Positions 20,623 through 32,063 of a stretch of DNA of 64,000 bases are shown in pieces. The notes under the pieces are model-generated. The model had not been told where the DNA came from. It saw nothing but the letters and a program-made list of their open reading frames with translations, and did not search any database. Source of the DNA: Streptomyces pilosus (lineage in GTDB: Bacteria; Actinomycetota; Actinomycetes; Streptomycetales; Streptomycetaceae); contig NZ_BMTU01000005.1 of NCBI RefSeq assembly GCF_014649835.1, positions 186,001 to 250,000 on the forward strand, in the 5' to 3' direction. Position numbers and translations under genes: made by a program. Within the stretch, counting starts at the first letter, position 1; every line of letters begins with the position of its first letter.

Positions 20623-21978
20623 ATGACTGAGCAGGAGGTGCGCTGGACGGCGGAGCGGGTGCTGGCACTGGCGCCTGACGCCGCGTCACGGGCAGCGGGG
20701 GGCGAAGTCGCCGCGGCCGGGCCGTGGTCGGAGACCGGCAGTTCCGGCGCGGGGACGGTGTGGGGGACGTACGGGGGCGGGGGCGCCGCGCCGTACCGCA
20801 CGGTCGTCGACCTGGCGGGCGCCGACGGTCCCGCGTACTCGTGCGGCTGCCCGCGCCGTGCGGCCCCGTGCGAGCACGCGCTCGGTCTGCTGCTGCTCTG
20901 GGCGGACGGAGGGGGGACGGTGCCGCGGGCGCGGGTGCCGGGGTGGGCCGAGCGGTGGGTCGCGGGCCGGCGCACGGAAACCGTGGAGGGAGGAACCGCG
21001 GATGCGGCGGGTTCCCCTCCCGCGGCCGCCGGTGCCGACGCCGCGCGGCGCAGGGCGGAGCGGCGGGCCGGGCGGGTCACGGCGGGAGCACAGGAGCTGG
21101 AGCGGCGCCTGACGGATCTGTTCCGGGCCGGGCTGGCCTCGGCCGGACAGGCGGGGCCCGGCATGTGGGAGGAGACCGCGGCCCGCATGGTCGACGCCCA
21201 GGCCCCGGGGCTCGCCAACCGGGTGCGGGAGCTGGGGGCGCTCCCGGGCGGCGGGCCGGACGGACCGGTCCGGCTGCTGGAGGAGTGCGCGCTCCTGCAC
21301 CTGCTGACCCGGGGCTGGCTGCGCCGTGACCGGCTGCCGGAAGGACTCGCCGCGACCGTCCGCACCCGCATCGGCCTGTCCGCCCCCGCGGACGGCCCTG
21401 CGGTGCGCGACCACTGGCTGGTCCTCGCCCAGTACGACACCGCGGACAGCCGGCTGACGACCCGCCGCATCTGGCTCCACGGCAGCGCTTCGGGGCGTAC
21501 GGCACTGCTCCTGGCCTACGGCGCGGCCGGCCGGGCTCCCGAGCCGGCACTGCCGGCCGGGTGGGCCCTGGACGCGGAGCTGTCCGCGTACCGGGGCGCG
21601 GCAGGGCCGAGGGCGGCCCTGGGGGAGCGCTTCGCGGCCCCCGCGCCGACGTCCGTGCGGCCGGCGGGCTCGACGACGACGCGGGCGCTGGCCCGCTACG
21701 GCGAGGCGCTGCGCGACGACCCCTGGCTGGACTCGGTCCCGGTGACCCTGGACCGGGTGATACCGGCCCCGGACGGGGACGGCTGGCAGCTGGCCGACGC
21801 GGACGAGGACGCGGCCCTGCCGCTCTCCCCCATTGCGCGGTCCCGGCCGGGCCTGTGGCGCCTGGTCGCCCTGTCGGGCGGTGCCCCGGTCCGGGTCTTC
21901 GGCGAATGCGGCCACCAGGGATTCACTCCTTTGGCGGCATGGCCCGACGGGCCCGGTGCGCTGGTGCCGCTGTGCTGA
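20623..21978 (+). CDS. SWIM zinc-finger domain protein
   Basis: 451 residues from ATG 20623, chosen because the promoter's predicted start site falls on it; there is no ribosome site, consistent with a leaderless message. The SWIM motif CxCx6CxH is at Cys74, Cys76, Cys83 and His85 (YSCGCPRRAAPCEH), followed by ALGLLLLWADG. SWIM domains bind zinc and mediate DNA or protein contacts. The remaining ~350 residues show no other family I can name; they include a Trp-rich segment in the middle (RIWLHG) and a beta-rich end. It is divergent from MoxR and followed by DUF5691 at 112 nt. The whole locus probably acts as one system. Confidence 0.9.
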   Translation: MTEQEVRWTAERVLALAPDAASRAAGGEVAAAGPWSETGSSGAGTVWGTYGGGGAAPYRTVVDLAGADGPAYSCGCPRRAAPCEHALGLLLLWADGGGTVPRARVPGWAERWVAGRRTETVEGGTADAAGSPPAAAGADAARRRAERRAGRVTAGAQELERRLTDLFRAGLASAGQAGPGMWEETAARMVDAQAPGLANRVRELGALPGGGPDGPVRLLEECALLHLLTRGWLRRDRLPEGLAATVRTRIGLSAPADGPAVRDHWLVLAQYDTADSRLTTRRIWLHGSASGRTALLLAYGAAGRAPEPALPAGWALDAELSAYRGAAGPRAALGERFAAPAPTSVRPAGSTTTRALARYGEALRDDPWLDSVPVTLDRVIPAPDGDGWQLADADEDAALPLSPIARSRPGLWRLVALSGGAPVRVFGECGHQGFTPLAAWPDGPGALVPLC

Positions 21979-22090
21979 CCGGTGCGCCCGGCACCGCTGC
22001 CCTCCGCCCCAGGCATCTTTCGGACATCACTGGACACTCGGACCCCCTGAGTGTCCGACCGCACCGGGGCCCCCGCCGGAAAGGAAGCTC

Positions 22091-23719
22091 ATGAGCAGGA
22101 CGACCGCCGCCCTGGACGCCTCCCTCCCGGACGACTGGGAGGAGCTGGTCACCACGGCCGTGCTGGGCACGGAGCGGCGCACCCCGGCAGGCGCCGGGCG
22201 CGGCGTGGAGGCGGCCGCGGCCCTGCTGGACGCCGCGGCGGCGGCGACCGTACGGCGCAGGGCCGGGCTGCGGCCCGCACCGGCCGCGGAGCGTCCCGAG
22301 CCCGCACCCGAGGACCCGCGCCCCGCGCTGCCGGCGGCCGCCGCCCGCCGGCTCGCGATGCTGCTCGCGGACCGGCCGGGCGCCGCCGGCGGCGGCCGCC
22401 GGGGCACGGCACCGGATCTCATGGAGTTGCTGCCCCAGTGGCTGGCCGCGGCGAACGCCCGCGGTTACGCCCCGCCTCCCGCTGTCCTGCCCGCCCTGCT
22501 CGACGCCGCGCGCGGACGGACGGACCTGCGCCCGGCGGCGCTCAGGTTCGCGGGGCCGCGCGCGCTCTGGCTGGCCCGGCTCAACCCGGACTGGCGGTTC
22601 GCCCTGCGTTCCGCCCCGGGCGGCGGTACGTCCGTCACCGACGGCCGCGACCCGGACGGGACACGGCGGCTCTGGCAGGAGGGTCTGTTCGCCGAACGGG
22701 TCGCCCTCCTCACCGCCCTGCGCTCCCGTGACCCGGCCGCCGCGCGCGAACTCCTCGCGGGGACCTGGGCGACGGAGCGGGCCGAGGACCGGCTGATGTT
22801 CCTGGACTCGCTGCGCAGCGGACTCGGTCCGGACGACGAGCCGTTCCTGGAGCGGGCCCTGGCCGACCGCAGCCGCAACGTGCGGGCGACGGCGGCGGAG
22901 TTGCTGTCGGCGCTGCCCGCGTCGGCCCTGGCGGGGCGGATGGCGGTCAGGGCGGGCGCCTGCGTGGCCGTGGACCGCACGCGGGAGACGCCGGCGCTCG
23001 TCGTGGAGGCGCCGCACGAGTGCGACGCGGACATGGAGCGCGACGGCGTGGTGGCCAAGGCCCCCGCGGGCCGCGGCGAACGCTCCTGGTGGTTCGGTCA
23101 GCTGGCGGAGTCGGCTCCGCTCGGGACCTGGTCGCGGCGGCTCGGCGGGCGTACGCCCCGGGAGATCGTCGCCCTGCCGGTGGCGGACGACTGGCGGAGC
23201 GAACTGCACGCGGCCTGGTGCCGGGCGGCGGTGCGGCAGCGGGACCCGGCATGGTCCCGGGCACTGCTCGGGCCGCCCTCCGCGCCGGAGGCGGGCGGGC
23301 CCGGGGCGGTGTCCCTGGCCGAACGCGCCAAGCTGCTCGGCACGCTGGACCCCGCCGAACGGGCGGAGTGGGTTGCCGGGTTCATCGAGACGCACGGCCT
23401 GTCCGAGGCGTTCCAGTTGCTCGGCGTCTGTGCCGTGCCCTGGGCCGCGCCCCTCGGGCGGGCGGTGGTCGACGCGCTCAACATCGCGCGGGACGCAGGG
23501 AGCTATCCATGGAGTTTCAGCGGAGTCATGGGCCTGGCCGAACGCTGCCTGGACCCGTCCGAGGCAGGCCGCCTCGACGCGCTCCTGGCGGTGCCGGACG
23601 AGCCGGAGGACGCGTCGCCGGGAGCCGGTGGCTACTGGTCGGAGGCCTTCCAGCGGCTGGTCACCACCCTGCGGCTGCGCGCGGCGATGCTGGCGGAGCT
23701 GTCACCGCCGGCCCCCTGA
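22091..23719 (+). CDS. DUF5691 family protein
   Basis: 542 residues from ATG 22091 with AAAGGAAG 3-4 nt upstream. It begins DDWEELVTTAVLGTERR, the DUF5691 hallmark, and is mostly helical with repeat-like stretches (FLERALADRSRNVRATAAEL, LLSALPASALAGR) reminiscent of HEAT-type repeats. No catalytic or membrane motif. It follows the SWIM gene by 112 nt; a small 8-bp hairpin (22032-22056) lies between, so it may be partly uncoupled. In other genomes I recall it in the same MoxR/VWA/SWIM/DUF5682 set. Function unknown; a scaffold role is inference. Confidence 0.88.
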   Translation: MSRTTAALDASLPDDWEELVTTAVLGTERRTPAGAGRGVEAAAALLDAAAAATVRRRAGLRPAPAAERPEPAPEDPRPALPAAAARRLAMLLADRPGAAGGGRRGTAPDLMELLPQWLAAANARGYAPPPAVLPALLDAARGRTDLRPAALRFAGPRALWLARLNPDWRFALRSAPGGGTSVTDGRDPDGTRRLWQEGLFAERVALLTALRSRDPAAARELLAGTWATERAEDRLMFLDSLRSGLGPDDEPFLERALADRSRNVRATAAELLSALPASALAGRMAVRAGACVAVDRTRETPALVVEAPHECDADMERDGVVAKAPAGRGERSWWFGQLAESAPLGTWSRRLGGRTPREIVALPVADDWRSELHAAWCRAAVRQRDPAWSRALLGPPSAPEAGGPGAVSLAERAKLLGTLDPAERAEWVAGFIETHGLSEAFQLLGVCAVPWAAPLGRAVVDALNIARDAGSYPWSFSGVMGLAERCLDPSEAGRLDALLAVPDEPEDASPGAGGYWSEAFQRLVTTLRLRAAMLAELSPPAP

Positions 23720-23937
23720 CCCGGTCCGCCCACGGTGGAACCCCGTCCCGTGACACCGGCACTCCACCGCCGGACGGGCGGTGCGCGGTGTCCGCGGCGA
23801 CCGGCCCCGCCGGGCGGGGCGGGCACAGGCGCCGGGAACCGGTGGCGGCGCGCGGCGGCTCCCGCCGCCCTCCCGCCTCCGGCCCGGGACTGCCCCCGTC
23901 CGCGGAAGCCGGCACGCCGCCCGCCGGGTGCGGCCGG

Positions 23938-24354
<417 letters not shown>

Positions 24355-24749
24355 CACTGCCTCCATGAAGCGACTACATCCATCCGTATCGACCAGTACC
24401 GCACACATCGCACGGACATCCCGGCCGAACCCGGCCGGGGAAGTGAACGAACGTTATCTCCAGCATCCCGCAACCGGCAGTTTCGCGGTGCACAGGGAGG
24501 GGGAAATCACACAGAGGGACACGTTCACCGCGCAGCGTTCCCGGGCTCCCGGGCCCGCACACCCTGTGCTCGTGCGACTCATGGGCATCGGTGGGAACAT
24601 GCGCATAAGGGATTCGCACCGACGTCGTCGTACCAGCGCGCCCCCTCGACCCTGTGTTCGCGCGCGCCGTCGACCGCTCTCGCAGCGACATCCCATGAGG
24701 GCACACGGGGGACGAGGCTGTCCTTGCGCGTGCCGACAGGAGGTCGGCC
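24355..24749. other. Divergent region between icmB and the lipase-like gene, no gene seen
   Basis: 395 nt, slightly less G+C rich than average near icmB. It should carry both promoters. The frames here lack start signals and family-like composition. No repeat or RNA element that I recognise. Confidence 0.5.
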
Positions 24750-25619
24750 ATGAAGGTCACCGAGGCAGCTCTTCCCTTCCTGCCGCTCTGCCGGCGTCTT
24801 CTGCCGGCCCGGCTGGCGGATCTCTCCCTCGCCCTGCTGAAGGCGACCGCCTTGGAGCTGGCCATCCTGGCCGGCCACGTCCTCCTCTATCCCGCCGGGA
24901 TCATCCAGGAGCGGCGGGGCCCCGAGGGTCCCGCGCTGCCTGTGACGAAGGGCGCCCCCCAGTTGCCGACGGAGGCCAAGCCCCCGGTCGTGCTGCTGCA
25001 CGGCTTCATCGACAACCGTTCCGTCTTCCTCCTGCTGCGCCGCAGCCTGTCCCAGCACGGCAGGCAGCAGATCGAATCGCTCAACTACTCGCCGCTGACC
25101 TGCGACATCCGCATCGCGGCCGAGCTCCTCGGCCGCCACATAGAGCAGGTGTGCGAGCGCACGGGCAGCCGCCGGGTGGACGTGGTCGGCCACAGCCTCG
25201 GCGGGCTGATCGCCCGGTACTACGTGCAGCGGCTGGGCGGTGACACCCGCGTGCGGACCCTCGTCACGCTCGGCACCCCGCACACCGGCACACGGGTCGC
25301 GCCGCTGGCCAACGCGCATCCCATCGTGCGCCAGATGCGTCCCGGCTCGCCGGTGCTGGAGGAGCTCGCCCGGCCGGCGCCGGGCTGCCGCACGCACTTC
25401 GTCGCCTTCTGGAGCGACCTCGACCACATCATGGACCCGCTGGAGACGGCGTGCATCGAGCACCCGGACCTGACCGCGGTGAACATCCGGGTGAGCGGCG
25501 TCGGCCATCTCGCCCTGCCGGTGCACCCGACCGTGGCGACCGGCATCCGGGAGGCGCTGGACACGGCGCACCCCGGAGAGCCGTCCACCGGCCGCACGGG
25601 CGGCCTGACGGTGGCGTGA
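24750..25619 (+). CDS. Alpha/beta-hydrolase, lipase/esterase-like
   Basis: 289 residues from ATG 24750 with CAGGAGG 8 nt upstream. The nucleophile elbow is GHSLGG with Ser149; the oxyanion segment is VVLLHGFIDN (His84-Gly85). The C-terminal His is probably in VSGVGHLALPVHP and the acid in WSDLDHIM. A hydrophobic segment at about 25-50 may anchor the protein to the membrane or act as an uncleaved signal. It resembles triacylglycerol lipase / PGAP1-like esterases; the true substrate is unknown. It is monocistronic, with a hairpin 78 nt downstream. Confidence 0.88.
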   Translation: MKVTEAALPFLPLCRRLLPARLADLSLALLKATALELAILAGHVLLYPAGIIQERRGPEGPALPVTKGAPQLPTEAKPPVVLLHGFIDNRSVFLLLRRSLSQHGRQQIESLNYSPLTCDIRIAAELLGRHIEQVCERTGSRRVDVVGHSLGGLIARYYVQRLGGDTRVRTLVTLGTPHTGTRVAPLANAHPIVRQMRPGSPVLEELARPAPGCRTHFVAFWSDLDHIMDPLETACIEHPDLTAVNIRVSGVGHLALPVHPTVATGIREALDTAHPGEPSTGRTGGLTVA

Positions 25620-25696
25620 GGCACGCCGTCCGCGACACGCCCGGCTCCGCTCCCCCGTGACGAGCGCGCCCCGAGCGCCCCCTGTCCGAACAACAA

Positions 25697-25731
25697 CGGC
25701 CCGGCGGAGCCGACTTACGGCCCCCGGGCCG
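25697..25731 (+). terminator. Hairpin downstream of the lipase-like gene
   Basis: 8-bp perfect outer stem CGGCCCGG (25697-25704) with CCGGGCCG (25724-25731); the interior can pair further. A modest terminator candidate. Confidence 0.45.
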
Positions 25732-25914
25732 CCCTCAACCTCGAACAGGTTTCGAACAAAGAGCCAAGACCGCGCCCGCCGTCCCCCAAAACACGACCGA
25801 ATGCCCGTTTCCTGCGCGGCCGAAACCTGGGGAAGATTGTCGCGCCCGCATACCGCCGGGTACAGTCGCCGCACTGCTCTGCCAGCCCCTGTTGTCGAGG
25901 CGAAAGAGAAGTTG

Positions 25915-27468
25915 GTGAACGACCGTCACCCGTCGGGGACCATGACCCCGGCCCCGGCTTCCGATGCCGACTCGGCGCCCTACGCGTCGTACGGCACCCA
26001 GGAAGCCCAGTACGGCGACTTCACCGCCTACGGTGCCTACGACACCGCCGGCTTCGCCGCCACGCACTACGGCACCGGTGGTCACACCACCGGCGGCTTC
26101 GCCGCCGATCCCCTCTTCGGGGACCTCCCTGGCGGTGGCCACGACACGGGCGGGTACGACACCGGGCACTGGCCCGCGAGCGGCCAGGACACCGGCCACT
26201 ACGACCTGTACGCGGCACAGCACGCCACCTCGTACGACACCGGCGGTTACGACGCGACCGCCTGGACCACCGGCGACCAGCCGATGGCGGTGATCCCTCC
26301 GCAGGCAGGCTCGCCCGAGACGAGCGGCCAGTGGGACGCCGGTGCCTGGCTCCAGCCCGACCCGGCCGGGACTCCCGCCGAGCCGGCCCAGCAGTGGGAC
26401 TGGGGCACGCAGACCTTCGACAGCGGCGTCTACGACGCCACGCAGTGGAACTCCGCCGGCGACGCCGCCGCCTCCGACTCCTACGAGCCGCACACCGAGG
26501 CGTACGAGCCGCAGACCGAGTCCTACGACCAGGACGCCTACGGCCAGGACGGCCACCCGGGGGAGACGTACGGGCAGGACGCCTACCCGGACCCCGCAGA
26601 CGGCGAGCCGGCCCACGGGGAAGCGGGCGACACCGGTGAGCTTCCCCCGGTGGTCCTGCTCGACGGGCAGGAGGAGACGCTGCCCGTCCCGCCGCCGCGC
26701 GCCGCCTCGCGTTCCGGGTCCCGCTCCCGGCGCCGGACCCCCGCCAAGCGTTCCGCGCTGCTGACGGTGGCGGTGCCCTCGGCGTGCGTGATGGGCGTCG
26801 CCGGTATCGCCGCCGCCTCGGTCGGTGACCTGACCGAGGACAGCGGCCAGGACAGGACGACGGCGGCGACGACCGCGGCCGACGCCCAGCCGGTGAAGCC
26901 CTCCGCCGCCAACGTCAAGCTGGACACCCAGCTGGAGAGTCTCGCGGCCGGCGCCGACGACTTCGCCGACCGGGCCAGCCGCACCCAGGAGCGCATCGAC
27001 CTCAAGGCGCAGCAGGAGGCCGAGCGCAGGCGGGCGGCCGAGGAGGCGGCCCGCAAGGAGCGGCTGCGCCCGAAGTTCTCCCTCCCGGTCGCGCAGCACG
27101 GCCTCAGCGCCTACTACGGGCAGTCCGGCATCAACTGGATGTCCGTCCACACCGGCATCGACTTCCCCGTCGCCTACGGCACGCCCATCCTGGCCGCGAC
27201 CGACGGCACCGTGCGCACGCAGTACAACTCCGCCTACGGCAACATGATGATCGTGACGGCGAAGGACGGAACGGAGACGTGGTACTGCCACCTCTCCACC
27301 TACCAGGTCCCCTCCGGTACGACCGTGAAGGCCGGCGAGCAGATCGCGTTCTCCGGCAACTCCGGCAACTCGACCGGACCGCACCTGCACTTCGAGGTGC
27401 GCCCCGGCGGCGGCTCGGCGATCGACCCGCTCGCCTGGCTGCGCAGCCACGGCCTCGAACCCTCGTAG
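25915..27468 (+). CDS. M23 family peptidase (cell-wall LytM-type endopeptidase)
   Basis: 517 residues, start most likely GTG 25915 (MNDRHPSGTM), with AAAGAGAAG upstream; the TTG just before is an alternative. Residues 1-250 are low-complexity Asp/Thr/Gly/Tyr/Gln-rich with repeated DTGGYD / DTGHY units. One membrane helix lies near 280-300 (LLTVAVPSACVMGVAGIAAA), then a coiled-coil stretch rich in Glu/Arg (about 340-385). The C-terminal LytM domain has the zinc ligands His412 and Asp416 (HTGIDFP), His459 and the HLH motif at 490-492. It should cleave peptidoglycan cross-bridges outside the membrane while its long tail is cytosolic. Convergent with pcrA. An M23 gene next to UvrD1 is also found in mycobacteria. 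Confidence 0.93.
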   Translation: MNDRHPSGTMTPAPASDADSAPYASYGTQEAQYGDFTAYGAYDTAGFAATHYGTGGHTTGGFAADPLFGDLPGGGHDTGGYDTGHWPASGQDTGHYDLYAAQHATSYDTGGYDATAWTTGDQPMAVIPPQAGSPETSGQWDAGAWLQPDPAGTPAEPAQQWDWGTQTFDSGVYDATQWNSAGDAAASDSYEPHTEAYEPQTESYDQDAYGQDGHPGETYGQDAYPDPADGEPAHGEAGDTGELPPVVLLDGQEETLPVPPPRAASRSGSRSRRRTPAKRSALLTVAVPSACVMGVAGIAAASVGDLTEDSGQDRTTAATTAADAQPVKPSAANVKLDTQLESLAAGADDFADRASRTQERIDLKAQQEAERRRAAEEAARKERLRPKFSLPVAQHGLSAYYGQSGINWMSVHTGIDFPVAYGTPILAATDGTVRTQYNSAYGNMMIVTAKDGTETWYCHLSTYQVPSGTTVKAGEQIAFSGNSGNSTGPHLHFEVRPGGGSAIDPLAWLRSHGLEPS

Positions 27469-27523
27469 TCGGCGGAAAGCCCCGGGCCCTCGCGGGCCGG
27501 CCCGAACCCCGGCGCGGAACAGC

Positions 27524-27565
27524 CGACGGCCCGCGCGCCCCCGAGACGGGGCGCGCGGGCCGTCG
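27524..27565. terminator. Bidirectional hairpin between the M23 peptidase gene and pcrA
   Basis: 18-bp perfect stem (27524-27541 with 27548-27565) and 6-nt loop between the two convergent stop codons. Confidence 0.85.
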
Positions 27566-27573
27566 TCTTCCGG

Positions 27574-30057
<2,484 letters not shown>

Positions 30058-30066
30058 CGCTCTCCG

Positions 30067-30089
30067 AGTCTAGGGCGCCCCACCGACAA
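30067..30089 (-). promoter_or_regulatory. DNA-damage (RecA-NDp / PafBC-type) promoter of pcrA
   Basis: Leftward strand: TTGTCGGTG (30089-30081), spacer GGGCGCCC (8 nt), TAGACT (30072-30067). This matches TTGTCRGTG-N8-TAnnnT in every fixed position. The predicted start is at about 30060, 3 nt from the ATG. Confidence 0.85.
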
Positions 30090-30340
30090 CCCGGTGCCGT
30101 CCCGGGAACATGCCCGGTTTCCGCGCACCCCGGCTCCGCACAGCGGCCGGCGTGCGGACGCGCACCGACGAGGACCGCCCCCTCACGCTGAGTGACCCCG
30201 CGCGCAAGGTCACAAAAATGTATCGGGCATATCACCCATCAACCTTCACAGGGGCCACACCAGTTGGCTACCGTGCGGGCAGGCCGCTCGTCCCCCGCCG
30301 GCGAACCTCGCCGGACCGCGCGGCCTCCGCCGAGTCCGTC

Positions 30341-30482
30341 ACTGTCCGCCGCGACAGCCGGAGCCGGGGACCCACCGAATCCCTGGGGTGAATCGGCCCA
30401 CTCCTTCGCGGAGCGGCCGTAGGGCAACCCTTCCGAAGCACCCCCGCCCGAACCCGACAGCTAACCCGGTAGGCGGAGCAGT
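30341..30482 (+). promoter_or_regulatory. c-di-AMP riboswitch (ydaO/yuaA type)
   Basis: The conserved blocks of this class are present in order: CCGAATCC then TGGGGTGAATCGG (30375-30395), GGCCGTAGGG (30415-30424), CGCCCGAACCCGACAGCTAA (30445-30464) and CCCGGTAGGC (30465-30474). P1 pairs 30341-30350 with 30472-30482 (ACTG and TCCGCC with GGCGGA and CAGT, one bulge). It lies just before the ribosome site GGAAGGAG of the NlpC/P60 gene. In actinobacteria this class controls cell-wall hydrolase genes and c-di-AMP switches them off. Confidence 0.93.
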
Positions 30483-30499
30483 GGAAGGAGTCGCCTCCC

Positions 30500-31675
30500 T
30501 TGGCGTCGCACCGCAAGTCGCGTACCCCCGGCACGCGCGTGGCAGGCATACGGACCCCGGCCCTGGCCACGGCCGCCCTGACCTCCGTGGCCCTGCTCTC
30601 CCAGACGGCCACCGCCGCTCCCACGGACGACGGCAAGCCGAGTCTGGAGGAGGTCGAGAAGAAGGTCGGCGACCTCTACCGCCAGGCGGAGTCGGCCACC
30701 GAGAAGTACAACGCCGCCAAGGAACAGACCGCCAAGCAGCGCAAGCGCGTCGACACCCTCCTGGACGACGTGGCCCAGCGCGCCCAGAAGCTCAACGACG
30801 CCCGTGAGGAGCTCGGTTCCTACGCGGCCGCGCAGTACCGGACCGGCGCCGGCGTCCCCGACACCGCGACCTTCCTGCTCGCGGACACCCCGCAGGACGT
30901 CTTCGACCAGCGCCAGGTGATGGACCGGATGACCGGCCGCCAGAAGGAAGCGGTCGACGACTACGTCACCCAGCAGTCCGAGACGATGAAGAAGCGCCAG
31001 GAGGCGACGGAGAGCCTCCGGACGCTGACCGAGTCGCAGGACGACCTGAAGACGGCCAAGGCCACCGTCCAGAAGAAGCTCACCGACGCGCGTGAGCTGA
31101 TGGCGCAGCTGACCGCCGAGGAGAAGGCACGGCTCGCGGCGATCGAGAAGAAGAAGCAGGAAGAGGCCGCCCGGCAGGCCGCGGAGCTCGCCCGGCAGCA
31201 GGCGGAGCAGCAGCAGGCCCGGGAGGAGGCGGCCCGGCAGGACGCCGGCGGCTCGGACGGCACCGGCTCCTCCGGCACGGCCACCTCACCGTCCCCCTCG
31301 ACGGACTCCTCGTACGGCACCAAGGCCGAGAAGGCCATCGCCTTCGCCCGCGCCCAGATCGGCAAGCCGTACGTGTGGGGCGCCACCGGGCCCGGCTCCT
31401 ACGACTGCTCCGGCCTCACCCAGGCCGCCTGGAAGGCCGCCGGGGTCGCCCTCCCGCGCACCACCTACGACCAGGTGAACGCCGGCACCACGGTCCCGGT
31501 GTCCCAGGCGCAGCCCGGTGACCTGGTCTTCTTCTACGACGACGTCACCCATGTGGGCATCTACATCGGCAACGGCATGATGATCCACGCCCCGAAGCCC
31601 GGCACCTACGTCCGCGAGGAGTCGATCTTCTACGACGGCGAGTCCTCGGTGCACAGCGTGGTGCGCCCCGCCTGA
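30500..31675 (+). CDS. Secreted NlpC/P60 peptidoglycan hydrolase under c-di-AMP riboswitch control
   Basis: 391 residues from TTG 30500, with GGAAGGAG 9 nt upstream deciding this start. A Sec signal peptide (Arg/Lys-rich start, then LATAALTSVALLSQT, cleavage around ATAAP) leads to a long coiled coil (about 48-230) that ends in an Ala/Gln/Glu-rich stretch. The C-terminal NlpC/P60 domain has catalytic Cys303 (YDCSGLTQAAW) and His351 (THVGIYIGNG). The family cuts the D-Glu to diamino acid bond in stem peptides; the coiled coil probably autoinhibits or docks to FtsX-like partners. The gene is alone behind the riboswitch and converges on a small membrane-protein gene. Confidence 0.95.
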   Translation: MASHRKSRTPGTRVAGIRTPALATAALTSVALLSQTATAAPTDDGKPSLEEVEKKVGDLYRQAESATEKYNAAKEQTAKQRKRVDTLLDDVAQRAQKLNDAREELGSYAAAQYRTGAGVPDTATFLLADTPQDVFDQRQVMDRMTGRQKEAVDDYVTQQSETMKKRQEATESLRTLTESQDDLKTAKATVQKKLTDARELMAQLTAEEKARLAAIEKKKQEEAARQAAELARQQAEQQQAREEAARQDAGGSDGTGSSGTATSPSPSTDSSYGTKAEKAIAFARAQIGKPYVWGATGPGSYDCSGLTQAAWKAAGVALPRTTYDQVNAGTTVPVSQAQPGDLVFFYDDVTHVGIYIGNGMMIHAPKPGTYVREESIFYDGESSVHSVVRPA

Positions 31676-31709
31676 CCTGCCCACGGGCGGGCCGGCGGGG
31701 AGGGAAGGA

Positions 31710-32063
31710 TCAGGTCCACAGCACCGCGATGAAGATGTTCGTCACGGTCAGCAGGCCGACCAGGCCGAACAGGCCCTTGTCCACCTTCTCGTCGTCCCGC
31801 TTCACGTAGACCAGGCCCAGGATGACGATCAGCAGGGCCAGCTTCACGCCGATCTTGATGTTGTCGACGGAGTAGTCCTGCGCCTGGTTCAGCCCGACCA
31901 GGGCCACACCGGTGACGAGCATCGTCAGCGCGCCGTGCAGCATCGCGGGGCTGAAGCGGGCGGTGCCCTCGCCCATCGCCTTCATCTGGGTGAGGAAGCC
32001 ACCGAGCAGCGAGGCGATACCGATGATGTGCAGACCGACGAATACGTGGATGAGTACGTCCAT
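31710..32063 (-). CDS. Small four-helix membrane protein
   Basis: 117 residues from ATG 32063 (MDVLIHVFVGLHIIGIASLL). Four hydrophobic helices span nearly the whole chain: 3-20, 37-58, 72-90 and 95-115. A short basic-acidic loop VKRDDEKVDK lies between the last two. Histidines in the first helix (IHVFVGLHI) could be haem or metal ligands, but I cannot assign a family. It is monocistronic and convergent with the NlpC/P60 gene over 34 nt. Confidence 0.82.
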   Translation of the reverse strand: MDVLIHVFVGLHIIGIASLLGGFLTQMKAMGEGTARFSPAMLHGALTMLVTGVALVGLNQAQDYSVDNIKIGVKLALLIVILGLVYVKRDDEKVDKGLFGLVGLLTVTNIFIAVLWT

